46,622 nt of DNA from an uncultured Bacteroidota bacterium (GCA_903881665.1 CAIRUC010000101.1:1-46622), one strand, 5' to 3'; counted from the first letter of the stretch, positions 1 to 8,944 are shown. Program-made: numbers and translations. The notes: generated by a model not told the origin, from the sequence alone.

Positions 1-443
1 AGCGATGATAATCCGAATATTTTATAAAATGCTACAGCGGGTGTTGGTAGTCCTCGTTTCGATTCAGGCAAGAAATTTCCTTTCCCATCAATCATATAAA
101 CGCCTAATCCTCCCGCATCTTTATGGCTATCCATAAAGTCAACTACTTTTTTGAAAGTATCTTCTTCAACAACTGTATCGGGATTTAATAATAATACATA
201 TTCTCCTTTCGAGATTCGCATTGCCTGGTTGTTGGCTTTCGAAAATCCGGTGTTGTCTTTGTTAGCAATGAGCTTTACCTCAGGAAAAAGATCCTGCACC
301 ATTTCTACGGATCCATCTTTCGAATTGTTGTCAACTACAAAAACTTCGGCGTCTATTCCGCTGCACGCTTTTTCTACCGACTGCAAACATTGCTGCAGAA
401 AGTATTTTACGTTATAATTAACAATGATTATAGAGATTTTCAA
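1..443 (-). CDS. Family 2 glycosyltransferase, C-terminal part outside window
   Basis: Partial gene: the N-terminal ~147 residues are here and the rest lies left of base 1. The protein starts MKISIIIVNYNVKYFLQQC and has VFVVDNNSKDGS and LLLNPDT. These are the nucleotide-sugar binding strand and the DxD-like metal site of GT2 (GT-A fold, WbbL/rhamnosyltransferase-like) enzymes. The family transfers a sugar from a nucleotide donor during surface polysaccharide synthesis at the inner membrane; acceptor and sugar cannot be told. The start is a TTG at 441-443, because an in-frame stop lies a few codons upstream and no ATG precedes the conserved first strand. It begins 18 bp after the recR stop on the same strand, so the two are probably cotranscribed. 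Confidence 0.85.
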   Translation of the reverse strand, partial: MKISIIIVNYNVKYFLQQCLQSVEKACSGIDAEVFVVDNNSKDGSVEMVQDLFPEVKLIANKDNTGFSKANNQAMRISKGEYVLLLNPDTVVEEDTFKKVVDFMDSHKDAGGLGVYMIDGKGNFLPESKRGLPTPAVAFYKIFGLSS

Positions 444-461
444 TGGTAGTTTTGTTGGTTG

Positions 462-1079
462 TTATTTTACGAGTTGATTATCGTAGGGTACGCGGTTAAC
501 AATCGATCGTCCTAATGTCACTTCGTCGGCATACTCCAGTTCTCCACCAATCGCTACTCCGCGCGCTAACGTACTTACAGGGATATTAAATGGTTTTATT
601 TTTTTAAACAGATAGAACAGCGTAGTATCGCCTTCCATGGTTGTACTAAGCGCCACCATGATTTCATTTACTGTTTGCGAGGCTGCTTTCTCTACTAAAC
701 TGTCGATGTTTAGCTGGGAAGGGCCAATGCCATCCATCGGACTAATCAATCCGCCTAAAACGTGATAAAGCCCTTTAAATTGTCCGGTGTTTTCAATCGC
801 AATTACATCGCGCACATCTTCTACCACGCAAACCATACCTCGATCGCGGCGAGCATCGCTACAAATATTGCAAATATCTTCCGATGCAATATTATGGCAG
901 TTATTACAATACCGTAGTTCTTTACGTAAACGAATAATCGTTTCTCCCATGCGTTCTACATTTTCAGGCTGCATTTTTAATAAGTGCAATACCATTCGCA
1001 ATGCGCTTTTTTGTCCGATGCCGGGCAACTGCGCAAAGGCCTGAACAGTATCTTCGAGTAGTTTTGAAGGAAGATTCAC
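462..1079 (-). CDS. recR: Recombination mediator RecR
   Basis: RecR acts with RecO (and RecF) to load RecA on SSB-coated single-stranded DNA in gap repair. The 205-residue protein has the N-terminal helix-hairpin-helix (LPGIGQKSALRMVLHLL), a C4 zinc finger with Cys58, Cys61, Cys70 and Cys73, and a TOPRIM domain from about residue 80 (VCVVEDVRDV). The frame is open up to a TTG at 1098-1100. I chose the GTG at 1077-1079, giving MNLPSKLLEDTV, for two reasons: this matches the usual N-terminus and length of Bacteroidota RecR, and a consensus -7 box (TAAATTTG, minus strand, 1098-1105) overlaps the TTG, which would then lie upstream of the transcript. Divergent from the symporter gene. Confidence 0.95.
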   Translation of the reverse strand: MNLPSKLLEDTVQAFAQLPGIGQKSALRMVLHLLKMQPENVERMGETIIRLRKELRYCNNCHNIASEDICNICSDARRDRGMVCVVEDVRDVIAIENTGQFKGLYHVLGGLISPMDGIGPSQLNIDSLVEKAASQTVNEIMVALSTTMEGDTTLFYLFKKIKPFNIPVSTLARGVAIGGELEYADEVTLGRSIVNRVPYDNQLVK

Positions 1080-1097
1080 AGTGATGGGGTTAACGGT

Positions 1098-1125
1098 CAA
1101 ATTTACGAATCATTGGATGTTCAAA
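1098..1125 (-). promoter_or_regulatory. Candidate recR promoter (-33/-7)
   Basis: On the minus strand TAAATTTG (1105-1098) fits the Bacteroidota -7 consensus TAnnTTTG exactly. TTTG at 1125-1122 lies 16 bp upstream as a possible -33 element, slightly closer than usual. It places transcription start just before the GTG chosen for recR. Confidence 0.5.
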
Positions 1126-1191
1126 AAATAGTAAAGCGAGAAAGATTCTACACAATGCCAATGTTTATTTTGGCAGTTGTAAATAACTCCT

Positions 1192-2646
1192 ATGTCTACT
1201 TCTATTACATTAACCATCATTGTATTGTATTTTCTATTGCTGTTAGCTATTTCATGGTATACGGCCCGAAATGCAGGTAATTTTAGTTTTTTTTCGGGAA
1301 ACAAATCCTCGCCTTGGTATATAGTAGCCTTCGGAATGATCGGAACATCTCTTTCGGGAGTGACCTTTGTTTCGGTGCCTGGAACGGTCGAAACCGCAGG
1401 ATTCACTTATTTGATGGTGGTCTTAGGTTACTTTTTCGGCTATCTAGCGGTGGCTTATATCTTGTTACCTCTTTATTACAAACTGCAACTAACATCGATA
1501 TATAGCTACCTTCAAAATCGCTTCGGACAAACATCCTATAAAACAGGAGCATTGCTCTTTATTGTATCCCGAACAGTAGGGGCAACAGCTCGACTGTATT
1601 TAGTGATCCGCGTATTGCAGTATTTTATGCTTGATGATGCTAACATTCCTTTTTGGGTGACCGCCGTATTTATTTTATTGTTGATAGTGGCTTATACGTT
1701 TAAAGGCGGTGTAAAAACCATTGTGTGGACCGATACGTTGCAAACAACTTTTATGCTGGGAGGATTGCTTGCTTGCGTAATTTATGTGCTCAATAATTTG
1801 CATATCGATTTTGGCACGGCATGGCAACAGCTCGAGTTAAAAGGATATGCGAAGCTGGTGAATACGGATGTGAAAAGTCCCGCTTATTTTCTGAAGCACT
1901 TGATAGGAGGAGCGTTTATTGCAGTTACGATGACCGGATTAGATCAAGAGATGATGCAGAAAAATATCTCTGTAAAAACACTGAAAGATTCGCAAAAAAA
2001 TATTGTTACGCTAAGCTTGATATTAATATTTGTTAACTTCTTGTTTTTGTTTTTAGGAGGAGTATTATACCTCTATGCACAAACAAACGGATATGCTTTG
2101 AAAGGCGATGATTTGTTCCCGACGTTAGCGATGAAGCATTTTCCTCCAATCATGGGACTCATCTTCGTAATTGCATTGATTTCGGCATTGTTTCCGAGTG
2201 CTGATGGAGCCATCACAGCATTAACAGCCTCCTATTGCCTCGATATTTTGGGCATTCAACGAAATGAAAAATTAAGCGAACAAAAACAAACATCTATTAG
2301 ACGTCAAGTGCATTTGAGCTTTGCGGTTGTGTTTTTAATTAGCGTTATGATCTTTAACTGGATCGATAATCGATCAGTAATTGACTTGATTTTAAAACTT
2401 GCTGGATACACCTATGGCCCTTTATTAGGACTCTTCGCATTCGGAGTGTTTACTAAGCATCAGCTAAACGAAAAATTGGTACCTGTAGTTTGTTTATTGT
2501 CGCCATTTATTACCTATCTCATTGCAGAGACTTCAGTGGAATTGCTTGACGGATATAAATTCGGATATGAATTACTGTTGTTAAACGGAATGATAACTTG
2601 GATGGGATTATATCTAATAAAAAAAGAAAAAATAATAGCCCTATAG
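1192..2646 (+). CDS. Sodium:solute symporter (SSS family)
   Basis: Inner-membrane permease of 484 residues made almost entirely of hydrophobic helices (about 13). SSS-family hallmarks are visible: an N-terminal helix, then SSPWYIVAFGMIGTSLSGVTF (the TM2 region with the Ser/Gly-rich break), a GG(V)KTIVWTDTLQ segment after TM5, and ISALFPSADGAITALTASY late in the protein, matching the conserved sodium-site helix. The family couples Na+ influx to uptake of sugars, amino acids, carboxylates or sialic acid. The substrate cannot be read from sequence. The ATG at 1192 is followed at once by the first membrane helix. It is a single gene, divergent from recR, followed by ~300 bp without genes. Confidence 0.9.
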   Translation: MSTSITLTIIVLYFLLLLAISWYTARNAGNFSFFSGNKSSPWYIVAFGMIGTSLSGVTFVSVPGTVETAGFTYLMVVLGYFFGYLAVAYILLPLYYKLQLTSIYSYLQNRFGQTSYKTGALLFIVSRTVGATARLYLVIRVLQYFMLDDANIPFWVTAVFILLLIVAYTFKGGVKTIVWTDTLQTTFMLGGLLACVIYVLNNLHIDFGTAWQQLELKGYAKLVNTDVKSPAYFLKHLIGGAFIAVTMTGLDQEMMQKNISVKTLKDSQKNIVTLSLILIFVNFLFLFLGGVLYLYAQTNGYALKGDDLFPTLAMKHFPPIMGLIFVIALISALFPSADGAITALTASYCLDILGIQRNEKLSEQKQTSIRRQVHLSFAVVFLISVMIFNWIDNRSVIDLILKLAGYTYGPLLGLFAFGVFTKHQLNEKLVPVVCLLSPFITYLIAETSVELLDGYKFGYELLLLNGMITWMGLYLIKKEKIIAL

Positions 2647-2944
2647 TTGTATTGCAGTGTTTATTTGAAAAATAAATAAGTCGAAATTGGATTTTGATAA
2701 ATAGATAAACAAATATTTATTTTTAGCTATATAATTGAGAGTGTTTATGGTTTTGTTTTATCTATATTGCATAAATGTTTAGTGCCCAAAGAAGAGTTAT
2801 ATTTGATTTAGGTTAACGAATACGTTTTCTGATAGTTAATTATTTATCTTTAATTGCACAATTTCGTGTTAATTATTGTGTTGATAACAGTGAAGAGAGC
2901 AGGGATGTTTTCCATGCTTTTATAAGTTAATCTTGTAATACTAT
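2647..2944. other. AT-rich intergenic region with no recognised gene
   Basis: About 300 bp, strongly AT-rich, between the symporter and the LysM protein. There is no strong terminator hairpin and no conserved ORF. Near its right end TAATCTTG (2928-2935) is one mismatch from the -7 consensus and could serve the LysM gene, but the -33 is unclear. No tRNA or recognisable structured RNA was seen. Confidence 0.4.
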
Positions 2945-4036
2945 ATGAAAACCTTCCCTAAATCCTATTTTTTACGTTTTACGCTAGTAATCAGCTTATT
3001 GCTGACTGCATTTTCGGTTACTTATTCCTTTCCTCCCGATTCACTACGTGCGAAATGGGTTGGAGGAAAGAAGTATCATTTACATAAGGTGACGAAAGGG
3101 GAGACCTGGACTAGCGTGGCGAAAAAATACCATGTTGCTATAGTTGAGCTTCAAAATGCGAACAATGGAGTAACGGTGTTAAAGTATAATCAAATTATTC
3201 AAGTTCCGGCTTTGACTTCTTCTTCTGATGTTCAAGAGGAGGTATTGGCGCCGTCAAAGTCGTTGAATGATTCTGAAGATTTAACGAAAGTGGTAAAGCA
3301 AAAGCAAGAATCTGAGAAGACCGTAAAGAATAGTCAGAAAGTAAAATACCATACTGTTGTTAAAGGCGAAACACTTTATCGTATCGCTAAAAGCAATAAC
3401 TTAACATTAAACGAATTGAAAGAATTAAATAGCCTTACCACCAATGTAGTGAAAGTAGGAATGAAGTTGAAAGTAGCGGGCTCAACTACTGAACTAGCAG
3501 AGAAAGTACGTGAAGAAAATATTGCTCCAAAGCATGAAAAAGCAAGTGTAAAAGAAATATTGAATCACAATGATATTACAGAACATGTTAAATCTTCAAC
3601 TGAAAAAGTTACTGTAAAAAACACAACTGTTGTTTCCGAAGCAAAATCGAATCCTGTTAAACCCGACACCAATAGTACTTTGCCTGAAGTATACAATAAT
3701 CCCGGTTCATCTCGTAATACAATTACAGAAACTGATCCGAAGACGGGTGCTGCCATTGATAAAATTACCGAGACAGGAGTTGCTAATTGGCTAACCGACG
3801 GTGAGTTGAATCAGAATAAATTTTACGCTTTGCATCGTACCGCTCCTGTAGGAACTATTATTAAAGTAACGAATCGCATGAATAACAATTCTGTTTTTGT
3901 TAAGGTGGTAGGTATTCTTCCTGACACAGGCGACAATAAAAATGTTATGATCAAAATTACTCAAGCTGCTGCCCAAAGAATTGGAGCTCTCGACCAACGA
4001 TTTACCGCGGAACTTTCTTACGCAATAAACAAATAA
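2945..4036 (+). CDS. Exported protein with two LysM domains and an RlpA-like double-psi beta-barrel
   Basis: 363 residues. An N-terminal signal peptide ends near TYSFP. Two LysM peptidoglycan-binding modules follow (about 43-88 and 133-177, the second with VVKGETLYRIAKSNNLTLNEL). Then come a Lys/Glu/Ser-rich linker and a C-terminal ~80-residue domain (about 278-360) that aligns with the double-psi barrel of RlpA: GVANWLTDG, ALHRTAPVGTIIKVTNR, and an ITQAAAQRIG helix. In RlpA lytic transglycosylases the region after the VTN strand carries NDRGP with a catalytic Asp. Here it reads VVGILPDTGDN, so the active site looks lost. I infer a periplasmic, peptidoglycan-binding structural or regulatory protein. 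It ends at a strong terminator. Confidence 0.85.
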   Translation: MKTFPKSYFLRFTLVISLLLTAFSVTYSFPPDSLRAKWVGGKKYHLHKVTKGETWTSVAKKYHVAIVELQNANNGVTVLKYNQIIQVPALTSSSDVQEEVLAPSKSLNDSEDLTKVVKQKQESEKTVKNSQKVKYHTVVKGETLYRIAKSNNLTLNELKELNSLTTNVVKVGMKLKVAGSTTELAEKVREENIAPKHEKASVKEILNHNDITEHVKSSTEKVTVKNTTVVSEAKSNPVKPDTNSTLPEVYNNPGSSRNTITETDPKTGAAIDKITETGVANWLTDGELNQNKFYALHRTAPVGTIIKVTNRMNNNSVFVKVVGILPDTGDNKNVMIKITQAAAQRIGALDQRFTAELSYAINK

Positions 4037-4068
4037 AAAAATCCTCTCGTTATGAGAGGATTTTTTTT
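4033..4068. terminator. Rho-independent terminator between convergent genes
   Basis: Perfect 9-bp stem AATCCTCTC/GAGAGGATT (4040-4048 and 4054-4062) with a 5-nt loop, an A-run on the left and a T-run on the right. The flanking runs let it work in both directions, for the LysM gene and for the proline dehydrogenase approaching from the right. Confidence 0.9.
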
Positions 4069-4147
4069 GATTTTATAAAACCTTAATTTTTTAATATCGC
4101 CAGCCCAAACCGGCTTCGCCGAACCTCGAACTTTCTTCAGTTCAAAA

Positions 4148-5326
4148 TCAACTCTTCCTTCTTTTCTTCTCCGCCAATATCAACGATAATTCACGACCCA
4201 TTTGCCCTGCCATTGAAGTGTTTTCTTGTGCTCGGCGAGTTAAATAAGGAAGAACAGCATCTATCGGACCGTAAGGAACGTATTTCGCTACTTTATAACC
4301 TTCTTTTGCTAAGTTAAAGCTGATATGGTCGCTCATTCCTAAAAGCTGGCTGTAATAGATTCTATCATCGCTTTTTGAAATTCCTTTAGCCATCATTAGC
4401 TCTGTTAGAATCATGCTGCTTTCTTCATTGTGTGTTCCTGCACAGATAGCAATTTTCTCTACATGCTCTACACAAAAACGTAATGCTTCGTTGTAGTCGC
4501 GATCGGTAGATTCTTTGTCGGGTTGTATTGGAGATGCATAACCTAATTCTGCTGCACGCTCTCTTTCTTTTTCCATGTAAGCACCACGAACTAGTTTTAA
4601 TCCGAGGAAATAATTCCCTTGTGATGCTTTTTCATATGATACTTTCAAGACCGATAATCGATCATGTCGATACATCTGAAGTGTATTGTAAATAATTGCG
4701 CGCTCTTTGTTATAGCGCTCCATGTTTTTGGTTGCTAAATCATCAATAGCATTCTGTATCCAAGATTCTTCAGCATCGATAAATACACGTACATTTTGTT
4801 GATGTCCTTCCTCACATATTCGTTGTACTCGGCGCGATACTCTGTCAAATTCTGCTTTGTCGACGTCACTTAAGGTTTCGCCTGCAGAAACTTTTTCCAG
4901 AATATAATGACGCGCAATTCCCGTTACTTTAAATACTGAAAACGGAATGTTATTGTCGCCTTTTGCGCGTTTAACTGTCAAAATAATTTCTTCACAGGCA
5001 CTGTCAAGGTCTTTTTCTTCTTCTTTGCCTTCTACCGAATAATCAAGAATACTTCCAACGCCGTATTTAGCTAACTTGTTTATCGTTAAAGTACATTCTT
5101 TTATATTTTCTCCTCCGCAGAATTGCTTGAAAATAGTTCCTTTAATCATTCCCTTTACCGGGAGATGATTTCTTAATGCCCACTCGGCCACACTACTACC
5201 AGTTTTTACTAAGGTGGGGTTTCCAATTGCTTTAAAAAGCCAATAGGCTTGTTCTATTTCTCCGCTCGTTTTAGATGCAAATGCATTTTCTAAGTTGTCG
5301 AACGATATTTTGGGCGATGCTTCCAT
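4148..5326 (-). CDS. Proline dehydrogenase, monofunctional
   Basis: FAD enzyme that oxidises L-proline to 1-pyrroline-5-carboxylate and passes electrons to the quinone pool. The 392-residue protein carries the TIM-barrel signatures of the family: LKLVRGAYMEKER, AICAGTHNEESS, YSQLLGMSDHIS, KYVPYGPIDAVLPYLTRRA and QENTS near the C-terminus. The last Arg-Arg motif binds proline carboxylate in characterised ProDHs. The DNA-binding and P5C-dehydrogenase parts of the long PutA are absent, so the second step must be encoded elsewhere. The start ATG (5324-5326) follows a -7 box by only a few bases. It is a lone gene, convergent with the LysM gene. Confidence 0.93.
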   Translation of the reverse strand: MEASPKISFDNLENAFASKTSGEIEQAYWLFKAIGNPTLVKTGSSVAEWALRNHLPVKGMIKGTIFKQFCGGENIKECTLTINKLAKYGVGSILDYSVEGKEEEKDLDSACEEIILTVKRAKGDNNIPFSVFKVTGIARHYILEKVSAGETLSDVDKAEFDRVSRRVQRICEEGHQQNVRVFIDAEESWIQNAIDDLATKNMERYNKERAIIYNTLQMYRHDRLSVLKVSYEKASQGNYFLGLKLVRGAYMEKERERAAELGYASPIQPDKESTDRDYNEALRFCVEHVEKIAICAGTHNEESSMILTELMMAKGISKSDDRIYYSQLLGMSDHISFNLAKEGYKVAKYVPYGPIDAVLPYLTRRAQENTSMAGQMGRELSLILAEKKRRKS

Positions 5327-5333
5327 ACGTTGT

Positions 5334-5341
5334 CAAAGATA
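5334..5341 (-). promoter_or_regulatory. -7 box of the proline dehydrogenase gene
   Basis: TATCTTTG on the minus strand fits TAnnTTTG exactly and ends 8 bp before the ATG, so the mRNA would have almost no leader. I see no clear -33 element. Confidence 0.45.
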
Positions 5342-5446
5342 AACAGAACCGTAAAATTTGCGATGCGAACTGTGTAAAATCATAGCAACTTACTTAATTC
5401 ATGCGTAACTTATTGTTATACTGCTATTTTCGTTATGTAAAAGTGG

Positions 5447-5476
5447 TGTGCATCCCGAAACATTATTGTAATTTTG
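5447..5476 (+). promoter_or_regulatory. Candidate promoter of the aromatic amino acid operon
   Basis: TAATTTTG (5469-5476) fits the -7 consensus. TGTG at 5447-5450 is a one-mismatch -33 at 18 bp. The -7 box lies upstream of the ATG at 5494 but inside the longer reading frame that begins at 5401, which argues for the downstream start. Confidence 0.45.
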
Positions 5477-5493
5477 TCATTCAATTTAATATT

Positions 5494-6609
5494 ATGTTTC
5501 TAAAACCTGATGCTTGGGGATTTCCCGCCAATACTCGTCCTTGGGTTATTGCCGGTCCTTGTGGAGCGGAAAGTGAAGAGCAGATGCTCGAAACGGCCCT
5601 TGGGTTAAAAGAACAAGGAGTGCATGTATTGCGTGCTGGTGTTTGGAAGCCGCGTACACGTCCCGGATCTTTCGAGGGCATGGGAGAGCAAGCACTAACT
5701 TGGGTGAAGCAGGCTTCAGTTGTTTCAGGACTTCCAGTAACCATTGAGGTGGCTAGTCCTAAGCATGTTGAACTTGCTTTAAAAGCGGGCATCGATTTTT
5801 TATGGTTGGGTGCACGAACTACTGTAAATCCTTTTTTAGTTCAAGAGATTGCCGATAGTTTAAGGGGTGTCGACATCCCTGTGATGATAAAAAATCCTGT
5901 GAATCCTGATCTCGAATTATGGATTGGTGCAATAGAGCGTTTTCAAAGGACGGGCAATAACAAAATTGCTGCAATACATAGAGGTTTTTCTAGCTACGAA
6001 AATCAGATGTATCGTAATAAACCAAACTGGGAAATTCCACTTGAATTACGTCGCCGTTTGCCCGGAATTACATTATTTTGCGATCCTAGTCATATCTGTG
6101 GTAATACATTCATGCTAGAAAATGTGGCGCAGTTTGCACTCGATCTTCAATACGATGGACTAATGATTGAGGCTCATCGTAATCCAAAAGAGGCCATGAG
6201 TGACGCTTCACAACAATTGACGCCTGTAGAGTTGGGCGCATTGTTGTTGACATTGCAAGCGCGCAATCCTTCTATAAACGATCCTTTTGAATTAAGTCGA
6301 TTGGAAGATCTTCGCGATCAGATTGATGAAATCGATGGTGAATTGCTAAGCCTCATGGCTCAGCGTATGAAAGTGGCGCGAACGATTGGTAAATATAAAT
6401 TCTTAAATAATCTTACTATCCTTCAGCCCGAAAGATGGGAGGAGATTGTAGGTTCTCGCGTAAAAATAGGATCCGATAAACAATTAACGAAAGAATTTAT
6501 TCTTAAATTATTTGGATTAATTCACGAAGAGTCGATGGCTCATCAAACAACACAGATGATTCAGGAGAAGAAAGATAAATCAACCAACGATTCTTCGGCT
6601 TCAAAATGA
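5494..6609 (+). CDS. Bifunctional DAHP synthase / chorismate mutase (type II)
   Basis: 371 residues. The N-terminal ~265 residues are a type I-beta DAHP synthase, which condenses PEP and erythrose-4-phosphate, the first shikimate step. Visible are IAGPCGAES, RAGVWKPRTRPGSFEGMG, IKNPVNPD and FCDPSHICG. After a linker the C-terminal ~90 residues are an AroQ-type all-helical chorismate mutase (LEDLRDQIDEIDGELLSLMAQR, then RMKVARTIGKYK). This fusion order is usual in Bacteroidota; the mutase domain often serves allosteric control in such fusions (family knowledge). The frame is open from 5401, but the 31 extra residues are not family-like, so ATG 5494 is preferred. It overlaps aroB by 4 bp (ATGA). 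Confidence 0.95.
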   Translation: MFLKPDAWGFPANTRPWVIAGPCGAESEEQMLETALGLKEQGVHVLRAGVWKPRTRPGSFEGMGEQALTWVKQASVVSGLPVTIEVASPKHVELALKAGIDFLWLGARTTVNPFLVQEIADSLRGVDIPVMIKNPVNPDLELWIGAIERFQRTGNNKIAAIHRGFSSYENQMYRNKPNWEIPLELRRRLPGITLFCDPSHICGNTFMLENVAQFALDLQYDGLMIEAHRNPKEAMSDASQQLTPVELGALLLTLQARNPSINDPFELSRLEDLRDQIDEIDGELLSLMAQRMKVARTIGKYKFLNNLTILQPERWEEIVGSRVKIGSDKQLTKEFILKLFGLIHEESMAHQTTQMIQEKKDKSTNDSSASK

Positions 6610-7670
6610 TTATCCATCACTTACATGGTTCCGAAATTTTTATTGGAGAGAATGCGCTAAACTCGCTTCCTGATTGGCTCGGTGCTCATGTTACTTCGAA
6701 ACGAGTATTTGTACTTGTTGATCATCAAACGGAATTGTCGTGCTTGCCATTGTTTATTTCGGTTATGCATAGCCGTTATGAAATAGTTAAAATTACAATT
6801 CCTGCTGGTGAACGCAATAAAACACTAGAGTTATGTGTTTATGTTTGGAATCGTTTGCTCGATTATAATGCTGTTAAGTCGGATGTGCTGATCTCTTTAG
6901 GAGGAGGAATGATAACTGATCTAGGTGGCTTAGCTGCTTCGTTGTATAAACGGGGGATGAATTTTGTGCATATTCCTACTAGTTTAATGGGAATGACAGA
7001 TGCTGCTATTGGAGGTAAAACGGCTGTTGATTTTAATAATATTAAAAATGCGATTGGCTTGTTTTCAAATCCTAAATCAATTTTTATTGATCCCGTATTT
7101 CTTCTTTCGCTTCCTGAAAGGGAAATTGCTAATGGATGGGCCGAAGTGGTGAAGCATTCACTTATTGCAGATGTTTCAATTTGGAATGATCTCCCTGTCG
7201 ATGTTTTCGCTTGCCCTTCTTTTGACCTTTTGTTGCGTTCTATTGCTGTAAAGTTGACAGTGGTGCATGATGATTTTGAGGAAAAGGGGAAAAGAAAAAT
7301 ATTGAATTTTGGTCATACCATAGGGCATGCCATTGAGACTATTCATCTCGAAAGCAGAACTGTTTTGTTACATGGTGAAGCAGTTGTATGGGGAATGTTG
7401 GTGGAGACGGAAATAGCGGTAAAAAAGAATTTAATTTCTGCTGATAAAGCAATACTTATACAGCAAAAGCTAATTACATTCTTTTGTCTCGATAAGTTGA
7501 AGACGATTAATGGAGATCAATTAATAAATTTTTTATTGCAGGATAAAAAGAATGAACAGAATAAATTTTTATTTTCTTTGATTACAGATATCGGCAATTG
7601 CTCGTGGAATTGTGAAGTGGAGGCTGAAGTGATTTTGTCGAGCGTTCAGAAATTTATTTCCGTGCAATGA
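6606..7670 (+). CDS. aroB: 3-dehydroquinate synthase
   Basis: Second shikimate enzyme. It converts DAHP to 3-dehydroquinate with NAD+ and a divalent metal in the cytosol. The 354 residues include the glycine-rich NAD motif SLGGGMITDLGGLAA, the HIPTSLMGMTDAAIGGKTAVD signature, the NGWAEVVKHSLI segment and the metal ligands in LNFGHTIGHAIE. The length is normal for the family. Its start overlaps the end of the DAHP synthase gene, and its own stop overlaps aroA (ATGA in both cases), so translation of the three genes is probably coupled. Confidence 0.96.
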   Translation: MIIHHLHGSEIFIGENALNSLPDWLGAHVTSKRVFVLVDHQTELSCLPLFISVMHSRYEIVKITIPAGERNKTLELCVYVWNRLLDYNAVKSDVLISLGGGMITDLGGLAASLYKRGMNFVHIPTSLMGMTDAAIGGKTAVDFNNIKNAIGLFSNPKSIFIDPVFLLSLPEREIANGWAEVVKHSLIADVSIWNDLPVDVFACPSFDLLLRSIAVKLTVVHDDFEEKGKRKILNFGHTIGHAIETIHLESRTVLLHGEAVVWGMLVETEIAVKKNLISADKAILIQQKLITFFCLDKLKTINGDQLINFLLQDKKNEQNKFLFSLITDIGNCSWNCEVEAEVILSSVQKFISVQ

Positions 7671-8881
7671 CCTCGATTACTATTCAACCGATTATTGGCA
7701 AAAAAATTGCCGAAATATTTCTTCCGCCTTCTAAAAGTGTAAGCAATCGAGTATTGCTTATTCGTGCATTGTGTGATGATGATTTTGTAATTAATCAGCT
7801 TTCAACAGCCAACGACACTTCTGTTTTAGCGAATATCATTGACGATACGTCTGATGAAATATTTTGCGGCGCCGGCGGAACAACGCTTCGTTTTTATTTG
7901 GCTCTTTGCGCAGCGAAAAATAATTCTGTTAAAATTTCAGGAACCGATCGCTTGAATAAGCGCCCGTTAAAACCTTTGCTCGATGCGTTAACTGATCTTG
8001 GTGTTCAATTCGAATATTTTGAACAGCCTTATTTCCCTCCTTTAAAAATCATTCCAAGCAAACTGGTAGGTAGAGAGTTGATGATAAAGGCCGATGTAAG
8101 TTCGCAGTTTGTATCTGCTCTCATGTTGATTGCACCAACTATTCAAAACGGATTATTAATTCATCTTGATAAGCCTCCAGTTTCATTGTCATATATTCAA
8201 ATGACGGCCGCACTAATGGAATATTTCGATGTGAATGTGATATTAAGTGAAGATAAAATTATTGTCCCTTCGCAAAAATACATCGCTAAACCATTTATTG
8301 TTCCTGCCGATTGGTCGAATGCTGCTTATTGGTTCGGTATTGTTGCAATAAATTCGGAAGCAGAAATAATTCTTAAAAATATTTCAGCCGATCGTTTACA
8401 AGCTGATGTTATTCTATTAGATTGGATGAAGTTGTTTGGAGTAAATGCTGATGTTAAAGGTAACGATCTTCGTGTGTATAATGAACGTATTGATTATCCT
8501 TCTTTCATACATCTAAATTTGATGAATCATCCAGATCTGGCGCAGCCCTTAGCTGTTGTTTCAGCGGCTTTAGGCATTGATTGTTTGTTGGAGGGTTTGT
8601 CAACGCTTAAATTTAAAGAAACCGACCGATTAGTAGCAGTAAAAAAAGAGCTTGAAAAAGTAGGCGCATCGATTGATATAACCGATAATTCTATGCATAT
8701 TTCAGGGAGAATTAATCGCGATTTGTTGTCAACGGTTATTTTTGAAACTTACGATGATCACCGTATGGCGATGTCGCTTGCGATGTTAACTGCATTAAAT
8801 AAATCGATAACTATTAGTGATTATGAAGTGGTAAATAAATCCTATCCTAGCTTTTTTGACGAGTTAATAAAATTGAGTTAA
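7667..8881 (+). CDS. aroA: 3-phosphoshikimate 1-carboxyvinyltransferase (EPSP synthase)
   Basis: Transfers the enolpyruvyl group of PEP to shikimate-3-phosphate. 404 residues, a little shorter than the common ~430. Motifs in order: LPPSKSVSNRVLLIRAL (Lys/Ser substrate site), GAGGTTLRFYLAL (a variant of the usual NAGT..R motif), DRLNKRPLKPLLDAL, KADVSSQFVSALML, LKFKETDRL, and the late YDDHRMAMSLAML. All charged active-site positions expected around these motifs look present. Translationally coupled to aroB. The gene finishes the core set aroF-like/aroB/aroA; aroC, aroE and aroK are not in the window. Confidence 0.96.
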   Translation: MTSITIQPIIGKKIAEIFLPPSKSVSNRVLLIRALCDDDFVINQLSTANDTSVLANIIDDTSDEIFCGAGGTTLRFYLALCAAKNNSVKISGTDRLNKRPLKPLLDALTDLGVQFEYFEQPYFPPLKIIPSKLVGRELMIKADVSSQFVSALMLIAPTIQNGLLIHLDKPPVSLSYIQMTAALMEYFDVNVILSEDKIIVPSQKYIAKPFIVPADWSNAAYWFGIVAINSEAEIILKNISADRLQADVILLDWMKLFGVNADVKGNDLRVYNERIDYPSFIHLNLMNHPDLAQPLAVVSAALGIDCLLEGLSTLKFKETDRLVAVKKELEKVGASIDITDNSMHISGRINRDLLSTVIFETYDDHRMAMSLAMLTALNKSITISDYEVVNKSYPSFFDELIKLS

Positions 8882-8944
8882 TGCAATTAATGAAAATGAT
8901 TAATCGATAGTTAATTGAAATTTAATTTCTCATATACTGAATGT

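Noticed and set aside
5401..5493. N-terminal extension of the DAHP synthase.
   Set aside because: The 31 residues are not family-like and a -7 box lies within them.
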